A DNA stretch of 64,000 bases from Tillandsia leiboldiana (Eukaryota; Streptophyta; Magnoliopsida; Poales; Bromeliaceae), in NCBI GenBank assembly GCA_029204045.2, contig CM055065.1, positions 12,971,024-13,035,023 of the forward strand, given 5' to 3'. Numbering within the stretch: the stretch's first letter is position 1; each line of letters starts with the position of its first letter. The translations under genes were made by a program, and so were the position numbers. The notes under the pieces are model-generated. The model worked only from the letters and a program-made list of their open reading frames with translations. It did not search any database and was not told the DNA's origin. Of this stretch, positions 1 to 11,633 are shown one piece after another.

Positions 1-2543
1 AACCGGAGAGAAAAGAGAGAAAAGAAAAGAAAAAGGAAACCCTAACCGGAGAGAAAAGAGAGAAAAGAAAAAGGAAGAAAGACGAAACCCTAACCGGAAG
101 GAAACGAGAGGAAAGGCGAAACCCTAATCGGAAGAGAACGGTGGAAAAGAATGTGAAGGCTAAAGGACCAAAACCCTCCCGACGAACGTGCCGAAGCCGG
201 GAGCGTGAACGGATAACCGTCTCCTACGATTAGAGGTAAACTAATTTTATTTTCGTATAGTTTCGTGCGGTTTTTGGGTTTTGGTCTTTCATGGAGTTTA
301 GGAGTAGCCGTTTGCTACCCAACGTATCACGCCGCGAAGCCTAGGGCATCGCCGCGCGACCGTAATGCGCGCCGCGGGGGGACGGTGCCCGCGCGGCCGC
401 GGCTAGAGCCGCGCGGGATCAAGCTTCCAGCGTGGCCGCGGCTAGGGTAAACGCCGCGCGGGGCCGGTGCACGCGCGGTCGCGGCAAGCGCCGCGCGGGG
501 CTGGTGTCCGCGCGGTCGCGGCAAGCGCCGCGCGGGGCCGGTGCCCGCGCGGTCGCGGCAAGCGCCGCGCGTGGCCGGTGCCCGCGCGGTCGCGGCAAGC
601 GCCGCGCGGGCGAGCGCCCGCGCGGTCGAGGCATGTGCCGCGTGGGGCCCAAGCCCGCGCGGCCGCAGCCAGTGCCGTGCGGGCAGGCACACGCGCGGCT
701 AGGGGAGCGCGCCGCGCAGGGCCATGCCCGCGCGGCCGCAGCTGGTGCCGCGCAGGCGGGCGCCCGCGCGGCGGTGGTGCATGCCGCGCGGGGCCTTGCC
801 CGCGCGGCTGCGGTTTGTGCCGCGCGGGCGGGTGCCCGCGCGGCGGTGGCAGCACGCGCCGCGCGGGGCCATGCCCCCGCGGCCGCAGCTGGTGCCGCAC
901 GTGCCACGCGGGGCCACGCCCGCGCGGCGGCGGCAGCACGTGCCGCGCGGGGCCGGCGCCCGCGCCGCCGCGGTTTGCGCCGTACGGGGCTGAGGTTCGC
1001 ATGGTTGCGGGTGAGACCGCGCGGGGTTGGTGCCCGCGCGGCCACTGCGTGCGCCGCGCGGAGCTAGGTTCCGCGCAGTCACGACAAATGTCGCGCGGGG
1101 CCGGTGCCCGCGCGGCCGTACGACACGCAACTCCGCGGGGGCGGCCGCGTCGCTCAACGCGCGCGGGCGCTACCGCCGGGTCAAGTTGTCCTTAGTGTTT
1201 TCGAGTTGTTGGGATCGGTTTATCCACTATTATATTGTTGATCTGACCACGGCTCTTTTGGGGACTACTTCTAGGTCCGGGCGTCAACAGAGAGCAAGGT
1301 TCGGTCTCCGGAGTACACGTTTCGCATAATCGAGGTGGGTAGGCGTTGGTTATTACTGGTGTGGTGTCGTTCCCGGATACTCGTTTTGATAAAGTAGATA
1401 TGTTTAATGTTTGACTAACCCCATAGCATGTGAATCCCTTTTATGATGTCAATCAAAGCGGCTGCGGTCGCAGGTGCGGTATATTATTCTGATTAAAGAG
1501 GCTGAGGTCGCAAGGCAATAAATACACTCATATTGCTTACACGCACACCGGCAGTTTGGCCACTGCAGAGGGTGTATTTTTCTGGAAATATGGTAAGTCA
1601 TTTACCCGTGTACCCCACAAGGTGAGGTTAGTGGGGGCCCCTCATGGGGAGGCGGCTGCTACTTGGGCAGTCGAGGGGTTGGAGGCACCAAGAAGATGAG
1701 TACGGTATTGGGGTTGGGGCTCAAATTATTCTGAATACTGGGGTAGGTGCCCAGCGGGACTTTCAACAGGGATTTAGCGATACATGAGGGGGAGGGGGAA
1801 AGTAAATGCTCCGGTGATTCGGTGTGTTCGTTCTGTCATTGTGTTTACTTACATGTTTCTACTTTATCAGTCACTGACAACCCACTCTGTGACAGGTTCG
1901 AGTAGGGGTGGAACCCGGGACGACGGTGAGGCATCCGTTAGAGGACATTATCCGAAAGGGCTAGTAAAACGATACGTTACTTTCTTTACTTTTAGTTATT
2001 TAGTTATACTATGGTTAGTTTAGTTGTGATTCATTTACTGGGTTTCTGATGGATGTTGGGATGAGGTTTATCTTGTATTTAACTGTGAATGTTAGGATGT
2101 GTAATTGCGGCTTGTTTTCAAATACAAACCAGTTTCAAAAGCGTTTTCAAAGCAAGTGCCGTGTGGGCACCGATTTCAAAACCCGTGGATTTATCCTTTC
2201 AAGTTAATGGCCGCGCAAAGAGTTTTCGAAAACGTTTTAGAAAGCTAGGTGTCGAGTCGGCACCGATTTTCAAAACCCATGGGTTTATGCTATAGTCTTA
2301 TAGACTAGCGGTGATGATGTGAAATAATATGTTCTCTCCTCTTTGCCTGTCATGGTTGGAATGGTTAAAGTATTCGACTTGTTGGCAACGCCGTGCATAT
2401 ACAAAGGAGACTCCGCCCGTTTGGGGAGTGAATTTGTATATGTGGCGGGTCTGATACGCGCCGGAGGCAAGGTTCGGTAAAAGATTTAGAGAAAAAAAAA
2501 ATGGGTACGTTTTCCGCAACGTTAGAACCTCCGGGGCGTGACA
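1..2543 (+). mobile_element. Family-B LTR B1, 3' portion (Ty3/gypsy-type, probably solo)
   Basis: This is the 3' part of a long LTR whose first few hundred bases lie left of the window. It aligns with the complete LTR at 56870-60016: the AG-rich leader with CCCTAACCGG motifs (1-130) matches the region near 57365-57430, and the last 650 bp share GACGGTGAGG, the GCATATACAAA hairpin and the terminal CCGGGGCGTGACA. The LTR ends at 2543 and is followed not by a tRNA primer site but by decayed pol sequence, which suggests a solo LTR inserted in a gypsy element. The target duplication would be GCGCC, which cannot be checked here. A U5 hairpin pairs 2396-2405 with 2433-2442 (10 perfect pairs). The ORFs across the GC-rich part are not credible genes. 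Confidence 0.85.
380..1135. repeat. GC-rich 37-bp minisatellite inside LTR B1
   Basis: The motif GCGCGGTC recurs at 473, 510, 547 and 584, giving an exact 37-bp period around GCGCGGTCGCGGCAAGC and CCGCGCGGGGCCGGTGCCC. The array decays to the right into variants with GCGGCCGC and GCGGCGGTGG cores but stays recognisable to about 1130, roughly 20 units. Because 37 is not divisible by 3 and the array lacks A/T, open frames run through it on both strands. They encode only Ala/Arg/Gly/Pro-rich repeats and are not genes. Confidence 0.85.
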
Positions 2544-3522
2544 GCGCCACAGCAGCGGATCGGGTTGTCCCCGGCATGATTTCTTTACAGCAATCTGAAT
2601 TGGTGTTTTTGGCTTTCCTGTCTGGACTGGAGGTAGAGTTGTTACCATGTGCACTAGAGGTACATGTTCCTGTTGGTGTTGTGCATGTGGGGGAGCCTTG
2701 TGGATTGTGTCCAGTACAGTTGAGACTGGGAATTATACCGGCAGGTGTTACGGTTCAGTGACAGCTCCACGACTCAGATTGAGCACACGGGATGGACCAG
2801 TTGGTGCGGTATCGTGCAACGGCTGATTGTGGAATGAGAACAGTGACCTTTCCGCGAGTTGGACAACAGGAGTTCATTTTCACAGGTCACCGGGGTATCC
2901 TTCTTGCAGCTGTGGCTTCAGCGGTTTTGGGTTAGGTGCTACCTTTTGAGCGTAGGTGACGATTAGGACTTGAGATTGTGTCCTTAGGGGTCACGGTTAG
3001 ATCGTAGCTTCCGTTTTGTAGCCACGGCAGGAACGACTTCAACACTTCTCTCCTTTTTTCTCGCTTTTGTGCTGAAATTTATGAACAGGACGAAAAACTT
3101 CGAAAGACTGCTCCAGAAATGGAGACGGTGCCCGAACCTGTTCTTGTTTGATTGGGGCGAAGGCACTGGTCCTTTCGGAATTTTTGGATTTTTCGTTAAT
3201 TTCAGCCGTTTTCTAAATAGAGAGTTGTGGTCGATGACTTTCCTGCTGGTGGGGCCTTTACCTTTCTTGTTTGGTGGTGTTGGCGTACTTCGTGTAAATT
3301 TGGACGAGTAGAGTTGGTTGTTCTTCCTTGTCCTCTGTCTTTTGGAATTCTTGAGGTTTTTCTAGCTTTTGGACTCTTTGCCCGTGTGGACTCGCTTCGC
3401 GGAGTGTGGTTAGCGACTGGGGAGCTGGAGACGGTGTTGATGGATACTTACCCTTGGCATTGGGACTCCCTTTTTGAGCCGTGTTAGTTTCGAGGACGAA
3501 ACTTTCTTTTAGTGGGGGAGGA
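2544..3522 (+). mobile_element. Internal-region remnant of a plus-strand defective gypsy element
   Basis: This is the shrunken internal part of the element whose 3' LTR follows at 3523. The left 390 bp are a protease remnant. About 3420-3500 resembles the end of the N1 internal region (GGGGAGCTGGAGACGG, then TTTCGAGGACGAAACTTTC) that follows the chromodomain there. The polypurine tract AGTGGGGGAGGA (3511-3522) directly precedes the LTR, as in N1. RT, RNase H and integrase cannot be recognised; about 2940-3400 holds nothing I can assign. Gag and the 5' LTR would lie left of the window, beyond B1. Confidence 0.75.
2555..2935 (+). pseudogene. Retropepsin and linker remnant without active site
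   Basis: In the frame covering 2570-2758, residues such as GLEVELLPCALEVHV and CPVQLRLGIIPAG align with the E1 protease (HGLELRRLPHAL, CPVQLESWILPADL). A second frame at about 2796-2880 gives LVRYRATADCGMRTVTF, matching LARYFATIDCAARTVTF of E1. The catalytic DTGAS segment is missing: a dozen or so codons are gone and replaced by a QQSEL-like stretch. The N1 internal copies show the same loss, so the defect predates these insertions. Stops and frame changes make it non-functional. Confidence 0.75.
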
Positions 3523-3902
3523 TGCGAGGACCCGAATCCCCACTTAAGAGTTTACTGATGGATTAGTGGCCTTTGGGAGTGTTTGTACGCGTGTCGGGCC
3601 GAAGAAATGAATTTATGGTGTAATTTGGGAGTAAGTTTGCTTCACCAGAGGCCTTTCGGAAATTTTAGAAGTGGAATTAGGCAAAACGGACTTCGGATTT
3701 GGATTCAGCGCGTGAAAACGTTGAAAATGGACTATTTACTTGTGTTTTTCGGGGCCCCGACGCGAAAACACGGATTTCGAGGAGTGGGTGTACTGTTCCG
3801 GCGGCCGGAGAGGCGCCAGCGGCGCCGGCGAGCGGCGGAGCGCGGCGGCCGGCTGAGGCGCAGCCGCTCGGTCCACAGCAGAAGCGTGCACCCGGGTGCG
3901 GG

Positions 3903-3991
3903 ACACGTGGCGGCTCCCGGTTGGCCGGCGCAGCAGGCGCGGTCCACGGGAAAGGCACGGGTGTACGGTGGACCGGAGGGTGACACGTGGC
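3903..3991 (+). promoter_or_regulatory. Paired ABRE/G-box motifs in LTR C1 U3
   Basis: Two copies of ACACGTGGC (3903-3911 and 3983-3991), the consensus bound by plant bZIP factors of the abscisic-acid response, lie about 350-430 bp upstream of the LTR TATA box. The same motif occurs in the U3 regions of the N1 and E1 LTRs. That they respond to stress is an inference. Confidence 0.55.
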
Positions 3992-4327
3992 AGCGTGTGG
4001 TTGGTGCGATGTAGCGCGCTCGGTCCACGATGCAGGCTGGGGTGGCCTCGGGGCGCGTGCCTGGCAGAGGCGCAGGCGGCGGCGCAGGGCGCGTTGACCG
4101 CGGTTTCCCGCGCTCGGGCAGGCCACGCGTCGGCTTCCTTGGTGGGCCACGCGTCGCGTAGTGAGCGTTGGTGTTCGCTGTCCGCTGTTTTGGCGCTGAA
4201 GTGGCACACCGGTGGAGATTCAGGCGCTGGTTGGTCGGGTCTACGCACCCGGTTTTCGGCGCCCGAAAGATTCTGGCGCCCGAAACCAGGGATATGTTCA
4301 GCATTTTTGGATTTGTTTTGAGCAGCC

Positions 4328-4336
4328 TATAAATAG
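4328..4336 (+). promoter_or_regulatory. TATA box of LTR C1
   Basis: TATAAATAG lies just downstream of the GC-rich U3 and before the R leader. Homologous TATA boxes are at 17694-17702 in C2, 32609-32617 in N1 (TTTAAATAG), and on the minus strand at 27370-27378 and 54107-54115 in E1. Confidence 0.7.
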
Positions 4337-7300
4337 CCCGAGCCGCAGTCACCTTCGATTTTTTCGCGTTTCCGAGCTTCTTCTCGCCACGGACTCTTCA
4401 GCAAAGTTGCTCCCCTTCGTGTTCTGCATCCTCTGGAGGATTTCTAGGATTTTACATGGCACGCTTTTCGAGGTACTTTTTCTTCGGCGCGTCGCGACGC
4501 TCCTTCGGCGGTGTTCCCTTTCGTCGCGTTTCGGTGCGTGAGCTCCCCCGGCCTACCCCGACCACCATTTCAGGCGATTCTTGCGCCATTGGAACAGCGA
4601 CTGACAGAGCTACGATCTTGGTATTTCCTGCTTCCCCTCATTTTTTGCTTTTCGAGGAGTTTTTCCAAGCTTTCTTTGACCCTTTTTCCTGTGGTTGAGT
4701 CTTGGACAGCGGCTCGCTTCTTTGGCGATATCTCCGCACCCGGGCATCGGATTGAGACGTGCCTGTACACTTTTTGCATCTACGCGTCGCGAGGATTCTT
4801 GTCATCTTTTTCGGGGATTTTTCTGAGACTTGCCCGAAGGTATACGTTTCCCCCCTTTTCTGTGCAGAGTATTACAGTTGTGTTTGTTGTGGAGTTTCGC
4901 GCTCACCGCGATGTGGAATTTGTAACTCGGCCTCCGGGACTTGGATTTTGACGTGCAGGTACTCGTTTCGAAGGGCTCGACGCGCCGATAGCGACAGTAT
5001 TTTTTTTGGATTTTTCAGAGTCCGTTCTGCAGGTGAAAATTGCACATCTTTGGGACTGTTTATAGTTGATTCTGTATACTTGGATATTTTGGAATAAAGT
5101 GTAACTTTGGATCTTATTGTTGTACCCGGGGGTGTTTGCGAGTATTTCTGGACCCGTTGGAGTTGAGGATTAATGGAGATAATGGTTTCCGGGTACTTTT
5201 AACTGTTGGACTTAGGTCAGTTAGCATCTTCAGGTGGGTGGCCTTGTCTCCAAGATTGATGGACTGGACATTAAATCTGCTATCGTAGGACTATGCATGA
5301 TAGTGAATTTCTTGTGTAGCATGCTAGAATCTAGGAATTGATATTCCTAGTATTATCTGTCGATCTTGTGATCTTTTGCTTCCTACCATCTGTTAAGTTA
5401 GTGTTATCTTGGAACTTGACCTAGCACCCCCGTCATATGTTGCATGTGTAACCAGACCAGTAGAAAACCCTCACTTGGGCTAGGGTTATTTATGTTCTAG
5501 ACATCCACACATTGTACCTTATTCTTGGACATAGTGTTATCCTCGCCCGGGTAGTGGGCCGAGTGGTCGGGACTTCCTTTTAGTGTGGGATGCATGTTGC
5601 ACTCGTGCTTGGGAGCAGAGTGGAGTCTGGTAGACGTTATTGGTCTTTTATCTTTGGTGGGAGCCGTTTGGGTAAACGGTGGTCCCGGGATATCTTGTTT
5701 TCCTATTTGTGTTGTCGCGACTGTGTTTGTGGCAGTTGTGATCCAGTGCTAGCAGGACCTAGAAGCCAGAACCTTTTTGACATACACATGATTTTAGTCT
5801 ACCAATGTTTTCTTCCAAGCATCGAAGGGCCGCTGGAGTCTGTTCTTGTTTGATTGGACAAAGGCATTAGCCCTTCGGTGTTTGGGTATAAATACTTGTT
5901 TTCTAGCTATTTTTTCTAAAAGAACTAAAAATCATTAAAAGGGGATTTCTCCTCGAATCAAGATAGTTTTTCAATAAAAAAGGGAACTACTTTTAGTCCT
6001 CACCCCGCGTGGGTTGAGTGAAAATGGTTTTCAGTAACAAATGTCACCTTTTTCCTATAAACTCCCCCACTCGAGAGGATTCGAGTGGTCTGGGTTCTAG
6101 GGGCCGTTCCTTTGTCGGGACGAAAGCCACGGGGGCCGAGCCTGGAACCTGTTCTTGTTTGATAGGGTTGTAGGTGTTAGTCTCCCGGAACTTTCGGGCC
6201 CTGGTTGGTGTCTTCTGCGTGTTGTTCGTAGGTTGTCGTGTTCCCGAACTGTAAGGGGGTCAGGAACTTCGATAGGCGGAGACTAGAGTTTGTTTCTTGT
6301 TTGATAGTGTTCTAAGCACCGACCTATCAGGTTTTCCAAACCCTTATGGTGTCGGTCCTTCCTGTGTTATCTGTGAGTTTGAGGTTCTGTCGTGGGGAGC
6401 CGTTGAGTAGACGGTGGTCCCGGGCCGTCGAGTATCTTTCGGCCTGTGTTGTTGGGAATCGTTGGGGTGGACGGTGGTCCCGGGTTGTTGAGTGTTGTCT
6501 GCCCAGTTTTGATAGCCCTGAGTTGGGGGAGTTTGCTTGTGTCTTGAGATTCGTGAGAGCTGATCAGCTGAGTCGTCGAGAGTGCTCCGACCGTTGTGCG
6601 AGATGTTTGAGGATCCTGAGTCTTTCCGTTCTGAGAGTGAGCGTGGATTTTGATTATAGCCTGCAGGAGCCACTTTGAGCTCGACAGAGTGCGCGGATAC
6701 CTTTTTCCTCGATGGGATCGCGCCACTCGAGTGCCACGCCCGGGGTGGATCTGTTACGTTCGTATTGCGACTTGTCGACGCAGTCCCTCTGGCTGGGCCA
6801 GTTTTGGCAGTCACGGACGCCCTACGTCAGTTCGGTCCTACGTGGATGTAACGGCAGTAGGTAGGCGCGGGTTTGACTGGACCCGAGGAGGCAGTCAGGT
6901 AGATTGGGTGATCTGAGTTGAGGGTTAGTAGATGCATCATGTTTCCATCTGTTCCACTTCTTGAGCATTTAGATAGAGGCATCGTAGCTGTAGAGTTATT
7001 TTTCAGCTCTTTCCTTTCAGTATTACTTTGTTACTTCATGCCTCTAGTAGACTTAGTGGGCAGACCGTCGGGCTTGTTGGCGGCACCCACTGAGAACTAC
7101 TGTGGGATGTAGTTCTCACACCCGTCGTGGTGTCTTTTCCCCAGGGACTTCTACTCCTGTTTCTGTTGCTCCTGTTGCTGATCCTTCTGACCGAGGCGAG
7201 GGAGTGGCGTGCTAGATCCCTACCAGTCGTTGGAGAGTAGCGGTACCCCTTCAGAGGATATCTTCAGTAGATTAGTTATTTTCTCTCTTTTGAGAAACTG

Positions 7301-7609
7301 ATGTAGTGAGGATATTTTATGTATTGAGAGCCTGTACACTGATGTATTTATTGGAGATACCTCCCTGTTGTGTTTTGCATCAGAGGACTTTGTATATGAT
7401 CGTATTTGGGATATGGATATTGTGTTATTTCCAGTTGTACAGTGTTTGATTTTACTTTTACAGCAGATTATTTTATTTTTAGCTCTGATATCTGTATTGT
7501 ATAGTATCTTTCTTTTGCTGGTTAGTCGCTTCGTCTATACGGGGCTTCCCGTATGGGCGGCGGATCTGTTGGCGTGCTCGGGTCGCAGTTTCGACGCCGC
7601 GGCGTGACA

Positions 7610-10600
7610 GCTATCATGCCTCTATCTAAATGCTCAAAAGGGGAGAACTATAGAATGGTATGCAACCACTAGCACATGAAGTGCATAATCGACCCAATCG
7701 AGCTGACTGCCACATCTGGTCCAGGCAAACCTGCGCCCACCTACAACCACCTCCCACTACTGGGCAGGAATTACGTAGGGTGTCCAAACGGACTAACTCG
7801 CTATCGAGTAGTGGCTCATGCAGGCTATAGTCAAAATTCACGCTCTCTCTGAGAACGGATAGACTCAAGAAGCTCAACCTCTCACACAATGGTCAAAGTA
7901 CTCACAACAACACGGGACCACCGTCAAACCAAACGGCTCCCAACAACTCTAGCACTGGTCTAAACACAGCTACTAGACTCCACTCAGCCCCCCTGACACG
8001 AGTGCAACAATAAAGTAATTGCCTGTAATAAACCCAATCTAGCGCCACCAGTAAAACTGGTACTGCCTGCTGTGCCTGACAAATCGGGTATGCTAGCCAA
8101 CGCATAACACCGATAGGGGATAGGAGTCTCAAGGACTCAAAGTATGTATATCGCACACTCCGGAGTGGCACTCGAGGGGAGCGACCCACACGAGTAAAGT
8201 ACCTGAGTAATAAGTATAATAGTAGTATAAATCAACAGGACTGGATCATGACACTGATCAAAGTGGGAAAGCTCAACCACTAAAGAAAACCCCGATCCTC
8301 AATCAGATGTAAAAGTACTCAATAAGTGGGAAACTCTGTCCACTAGAGAAATCTGGTACCCAATCTGATGCATAAATAAATATCCGATCAACCGCCCAAT
8401 ATCCGCGGTTGCCGTAATGCCCCACAAACCATAATCTAAAACCGACCTCCGGTCGACGGACCCAAGTCCGCGGTCACCGCAAAACCCTGCCAGCCTCAAT
8501 CCAGCACAACCCATCCCTGACACCAATGTCCCGGCTACACTACCCCAAACCCCTGCTCGCACCCGAGCAACACAGACCGCCTGACTAACAAAGAAGGAGA
8601 AAGGAATAACATGGTTTCTCCTAAGTCAAGTCCCAATAAGTAGTGTAGCAGTAAAAGATGGCCTATCTAGATGTCCATACAAGCATGCATGCATTTGTCC
8701 TCAAGGAAATGAAAGGGAGTAAAGCATATAATAGATCCACTACTAAAGTATATCCATCTGCATGATCTAGGCCATTCCACAAGCTTCCATCTCGATGCTA
8801 AATGTTGTACAATTAAATATGCATGCTAACAATCACATAGGGTAAATCCCTTAGGTAAGCATTTACTATTCATCATCATGAATATTCAAATCCCGCAAGT
8901 CCTCGATAATATTTAACATGAATATTAATCTTGCAATTCCCTTATACAATCATCCTTCCTAGCTTACCTCACAATAACATACAATGTACCCTAAACATGC
9001 ATGCATTCTAATATAAGAATTAGAGAACCGTCCACCGGTTCTGGAGATGAAGCAACCCACCTGAAACGCTTTTCGCAGGCAAAGCTGAAGTCGGTGAAGA
9101 GCATGGCTACTTGCTAACAGAATCTGCTGAACCCGCATCCTCGGTACATGTCGCGCAAGCCTCGGCTCCAATCAATAACGCGCCAACAATACAACACCAC
9201 AACAATCAACATCACACACAATCAATACCCCAAACATACACTTGCTGTTTTTCCCAAACAGCACAAAGAAGGGCATTTCTCACCTCCAAGCAGTGCTCCA
9301 AAAATCCCAGAAAAATCACGGTTGCAGTCCTCGCGACGAGTAGCCCCAAAATGAGTACTTATACACCCCATTCCGACACCTGTAGGCCACGAAACAAATA
9401 CAACAACGCCGGAAGCCAATCGATCCACAACCTGCAAAAACTGCGGGATACAACCCCAAAGAAGCTCAAATAACACTTAATCCCAACTACATGCTATCCA
9501 CCAAAATAGTCCCAAAACTGTGCTGTTTTCACCTGCGAGATGAGCTTGGAAAATTCCAGGGAAATTACCACTGCGACCGTTGCGACGAGCCGATCGAAAC
9601 GAGTACCTGCACGTCCCAAACCTAGTTTCATACATCAAGATAAAAATCCGACAAGGTGACCCTCTCAAAAGAATCCTGTATAAAAATCTGTAGCACTTTG
9701 TTCTGGAAAAATGGGATTTTTCACCTTCGGGAGAAACTCAGAAAAATCCAGGAAAATTCGAGGACGTTCCTTGCACTGCGCAGATGCAAAATGACTATAG
9801 GCACGCCTCCATCCGATGCCTGAGCACAAAGTTATCGCCGAAAAACCGATGTGTTGTCGAAAACTCCGCAGTGGAAAATGGGTCATAAAAAGGCTCGGGA
9901 AACTCTAAGAAAAACTCAAAAAGAGGACAAGCTCAAATCACGAGAGTCGTAGCCCTAACTGTCGTGAAGCCAACGGCGCAAGAATCGCCGGAAACGGAGG
10001 TCGGAGTAAGCCGAAGGAGCTCGTGCACCGAAATGCGACGGAGAAGAACACCGAAGAGAAATCATCACACTGCCCCGTAAAATTGAAAACCTCCAAGTGC
10101 GTGCCACCAAAAATCCCAAAAATCCATCAGAGGGTAGAGAAGAGGAAGGGGAGGAACTTTGCTGAAGAAGCCGCGCCGAGGAGAACCTCAGAAAAACCAG
10201 AAAATCACGCAATGAAGGGGAGGAATGACTATTTATAGGCTGAAGAAACAAATGCCAAAATACCGGGTGTATCCCCGGTTTCGGCCGCCGAAACCGGGTG
10301 AGATGCGGCCCGTCCGACCGCGCCCGAAACAACCCGGTGGCGCCACGTCACCCACACAACAGCGAACAACCTACTCCGCCAACCGCCTTGCGCCACGTGG
10401 CCCGCGTGGAAGCAGACGCGTGGCGCGCCCACGCGCGGGAACCGCGCGTCAACGCGCCAGCCGCGCGCCCACATGCGCCTGCGCGCGCCGCCTGCCACCC
10501 TGACCGGCACGCAGCCCGAGGAGCTCCCCGCCTGCTCCGTGGACCGCGCCCAAAGCACCCACCAATCCTACGCGGCCACGTGTCCCATGGCAAACCAATA

Positions 10601-11125
10601 GGAGGACGACACGTGACACACCCCCCCCGCGCACCGCGCACCTGCCCGCGCGCCCGCGTGCCTGCCCGCGCGCCTGCCCGCGCCCGCTCTGCCGCCTGCC
10701 CGAGCCTGTGCCGCCGCGCTCCGCTGCTGCCCGCCGGCCGCCGGAACAGTGCCCAATGCCTCGAAATCCGTGCGCGGCGTCCAGGCTCCGAAAAATATGA
10801 ATAAGTAGTCCATTTTCATCGTTTTCGCGCGCTGAATCCAAATCCACTGTCCGTTTTGCCAAATTCCATTTCTAAAAATTGCTGAAGGCATCCAGATAAG
10901 TGTTCTTAACCCAAATTTCGAGCTGAGTCCAATTTTGATTTCCGTTTCGCGTGAAACCACTTCTAAACATCCGACGGGGTCAACCGATTACCCACGTTAT
11001 CCATTTAACACCCGGAGTCCATCACTTATGTCTAATTGGTGCACCAACACCGCCGACACGCCACATAGGCCTCCAGAAGCTGCTGGTCACACGGTAGAAG
11101 CCCTGCAGAGATCCGGGTCACCACA
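7610..11125 (-). mobile_element. Truncated minus-strand gypsy LTR inserted in the M1 integrase
   Basis: Read on the minus strand, the LTR starts at 11125 with TGTGGTGACCC and follows the N1 LTR closely for its first 100 bp. It runs to 7610, where it stops at a point matching base 6990 or so of LTR C1, so about 620-650 bp of its 3' end are missing. The break coincides with the end of C1, which suggests the C1 element inserted here and the rest lies left of the window. A minus-strand TATA box TATAAATAG is at 10229-10237. At 11126 the sequence changes abruptly to integrase coding sequence of M1. Confidence 0.8.
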
Positions 11126-11630
11126 TCGGTAATCCAACAATAAAGTCCATGGTCACTCGATCCCATTTCCATTCAGGTATTGGAAGGCTTTGTAACTTGC
11201 CAGCTGGAACTTGATGCTCAGCCTTAAGTTGCTGACAAGTTAGATAATGGGCAATAAACCTTCCAATATCTTTTTTCATGCCATTCCACCAGAACTGTGC
11301 CCTCAAATATCTATACATCTTAGTTCTCCCAGGGTGGAGGGTGTAAGGTGTATAGTGTGCTTCTCTCAAAATCAGCTCCCAAATCTCTAAGTCCACGGGC
11401 ACACAAAAGCGGTCCCTGTACCTAATTACTCCCGCTGCATCAACAGAGAACTCCCGACCCTGACCATGCCGAACCTGGTCTCTAATCTTCTCAAGATAAG
11501 GGTCCACACTCTGTTTCTCTCTAATCCTGTCTAACTGAGTGGGCTGCAAGACTAAAGACATAAGTCTTGCAGAATCCCCAGGGGACACAACCTCAATATC
11601 AAGTCGCCTCAACTGCTCCCTCAGTGGCAT
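11126..11630 (-). pseudogene. M1 integrase, N-terminal part
   Basis: This is the start of the integrase, which joins cDNA to host DNA. The HHCC zinc domain is recognisable in AHYTPYTLHPG and the following FWWNGMKKDIGRF, but the first cysteine of the C-x2-C pair is replaced by tyrosine (HYLTCQQ against HCLTCQQ in E1), a probable G-to-A change. The catalytic core begins (PIPEWKWDRVTMDFIVGLP, first Asp of DDE) and then stops where the minus-strand LTR begins. A TAG codon (11631-11633) separates it from the RNase H frame. The remaining core and chromodomain are not in the window. Confidence 0.85.
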
Positions 11631-11633
11631 CTG

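Larger units (their letters stand above)
3523..7609 (+). mobile_element. 3' LTR C1 of the plus-strand defective gypsy element (4087 bp)
   Basis: The LTR starts TGCGAGGACCC right after the polypurine tract and ends GGCGTGACA. It is homologous to the N1 LTRs (31532-35682 and others) and to C2. U3 carries two exact ACACGTGGC ABRE/G-box motifs (3903-3911, 3983-3991). A TATA box TATAAATAG lies at 4328-4336. The R-U5 part is long and contains several copies of a TTCTTGTTTGATTGG-like phrase (5838, 6140, 6290). A U5 hairpin pairs 7537-7543 with 7548-7554. The sequence after 7609 is a minus-strand LTR cut mid-way, as expected if this element inserted there; the TSD would be GCTAT but its partner lies outside. 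Confidence 0.85.

Noticed and set aside
1..130. CCCTAA motifs suggesting telomeric repeats
   Set aside because: The units are CCCTAACCGG spaced by purine-rich sequence, not tandem CCCTAAA, and recur in the leader of LTR B3.
265..1329. Overlapping long ORFs on both strands (up to 242 codons) in the GC-rich start of the window
   Set aside because: They lie on a 37-bp minisatellite lacking A/T-rich stops, code only Ala/Arg/Gly/Pro repeats, and change frame with each unit.
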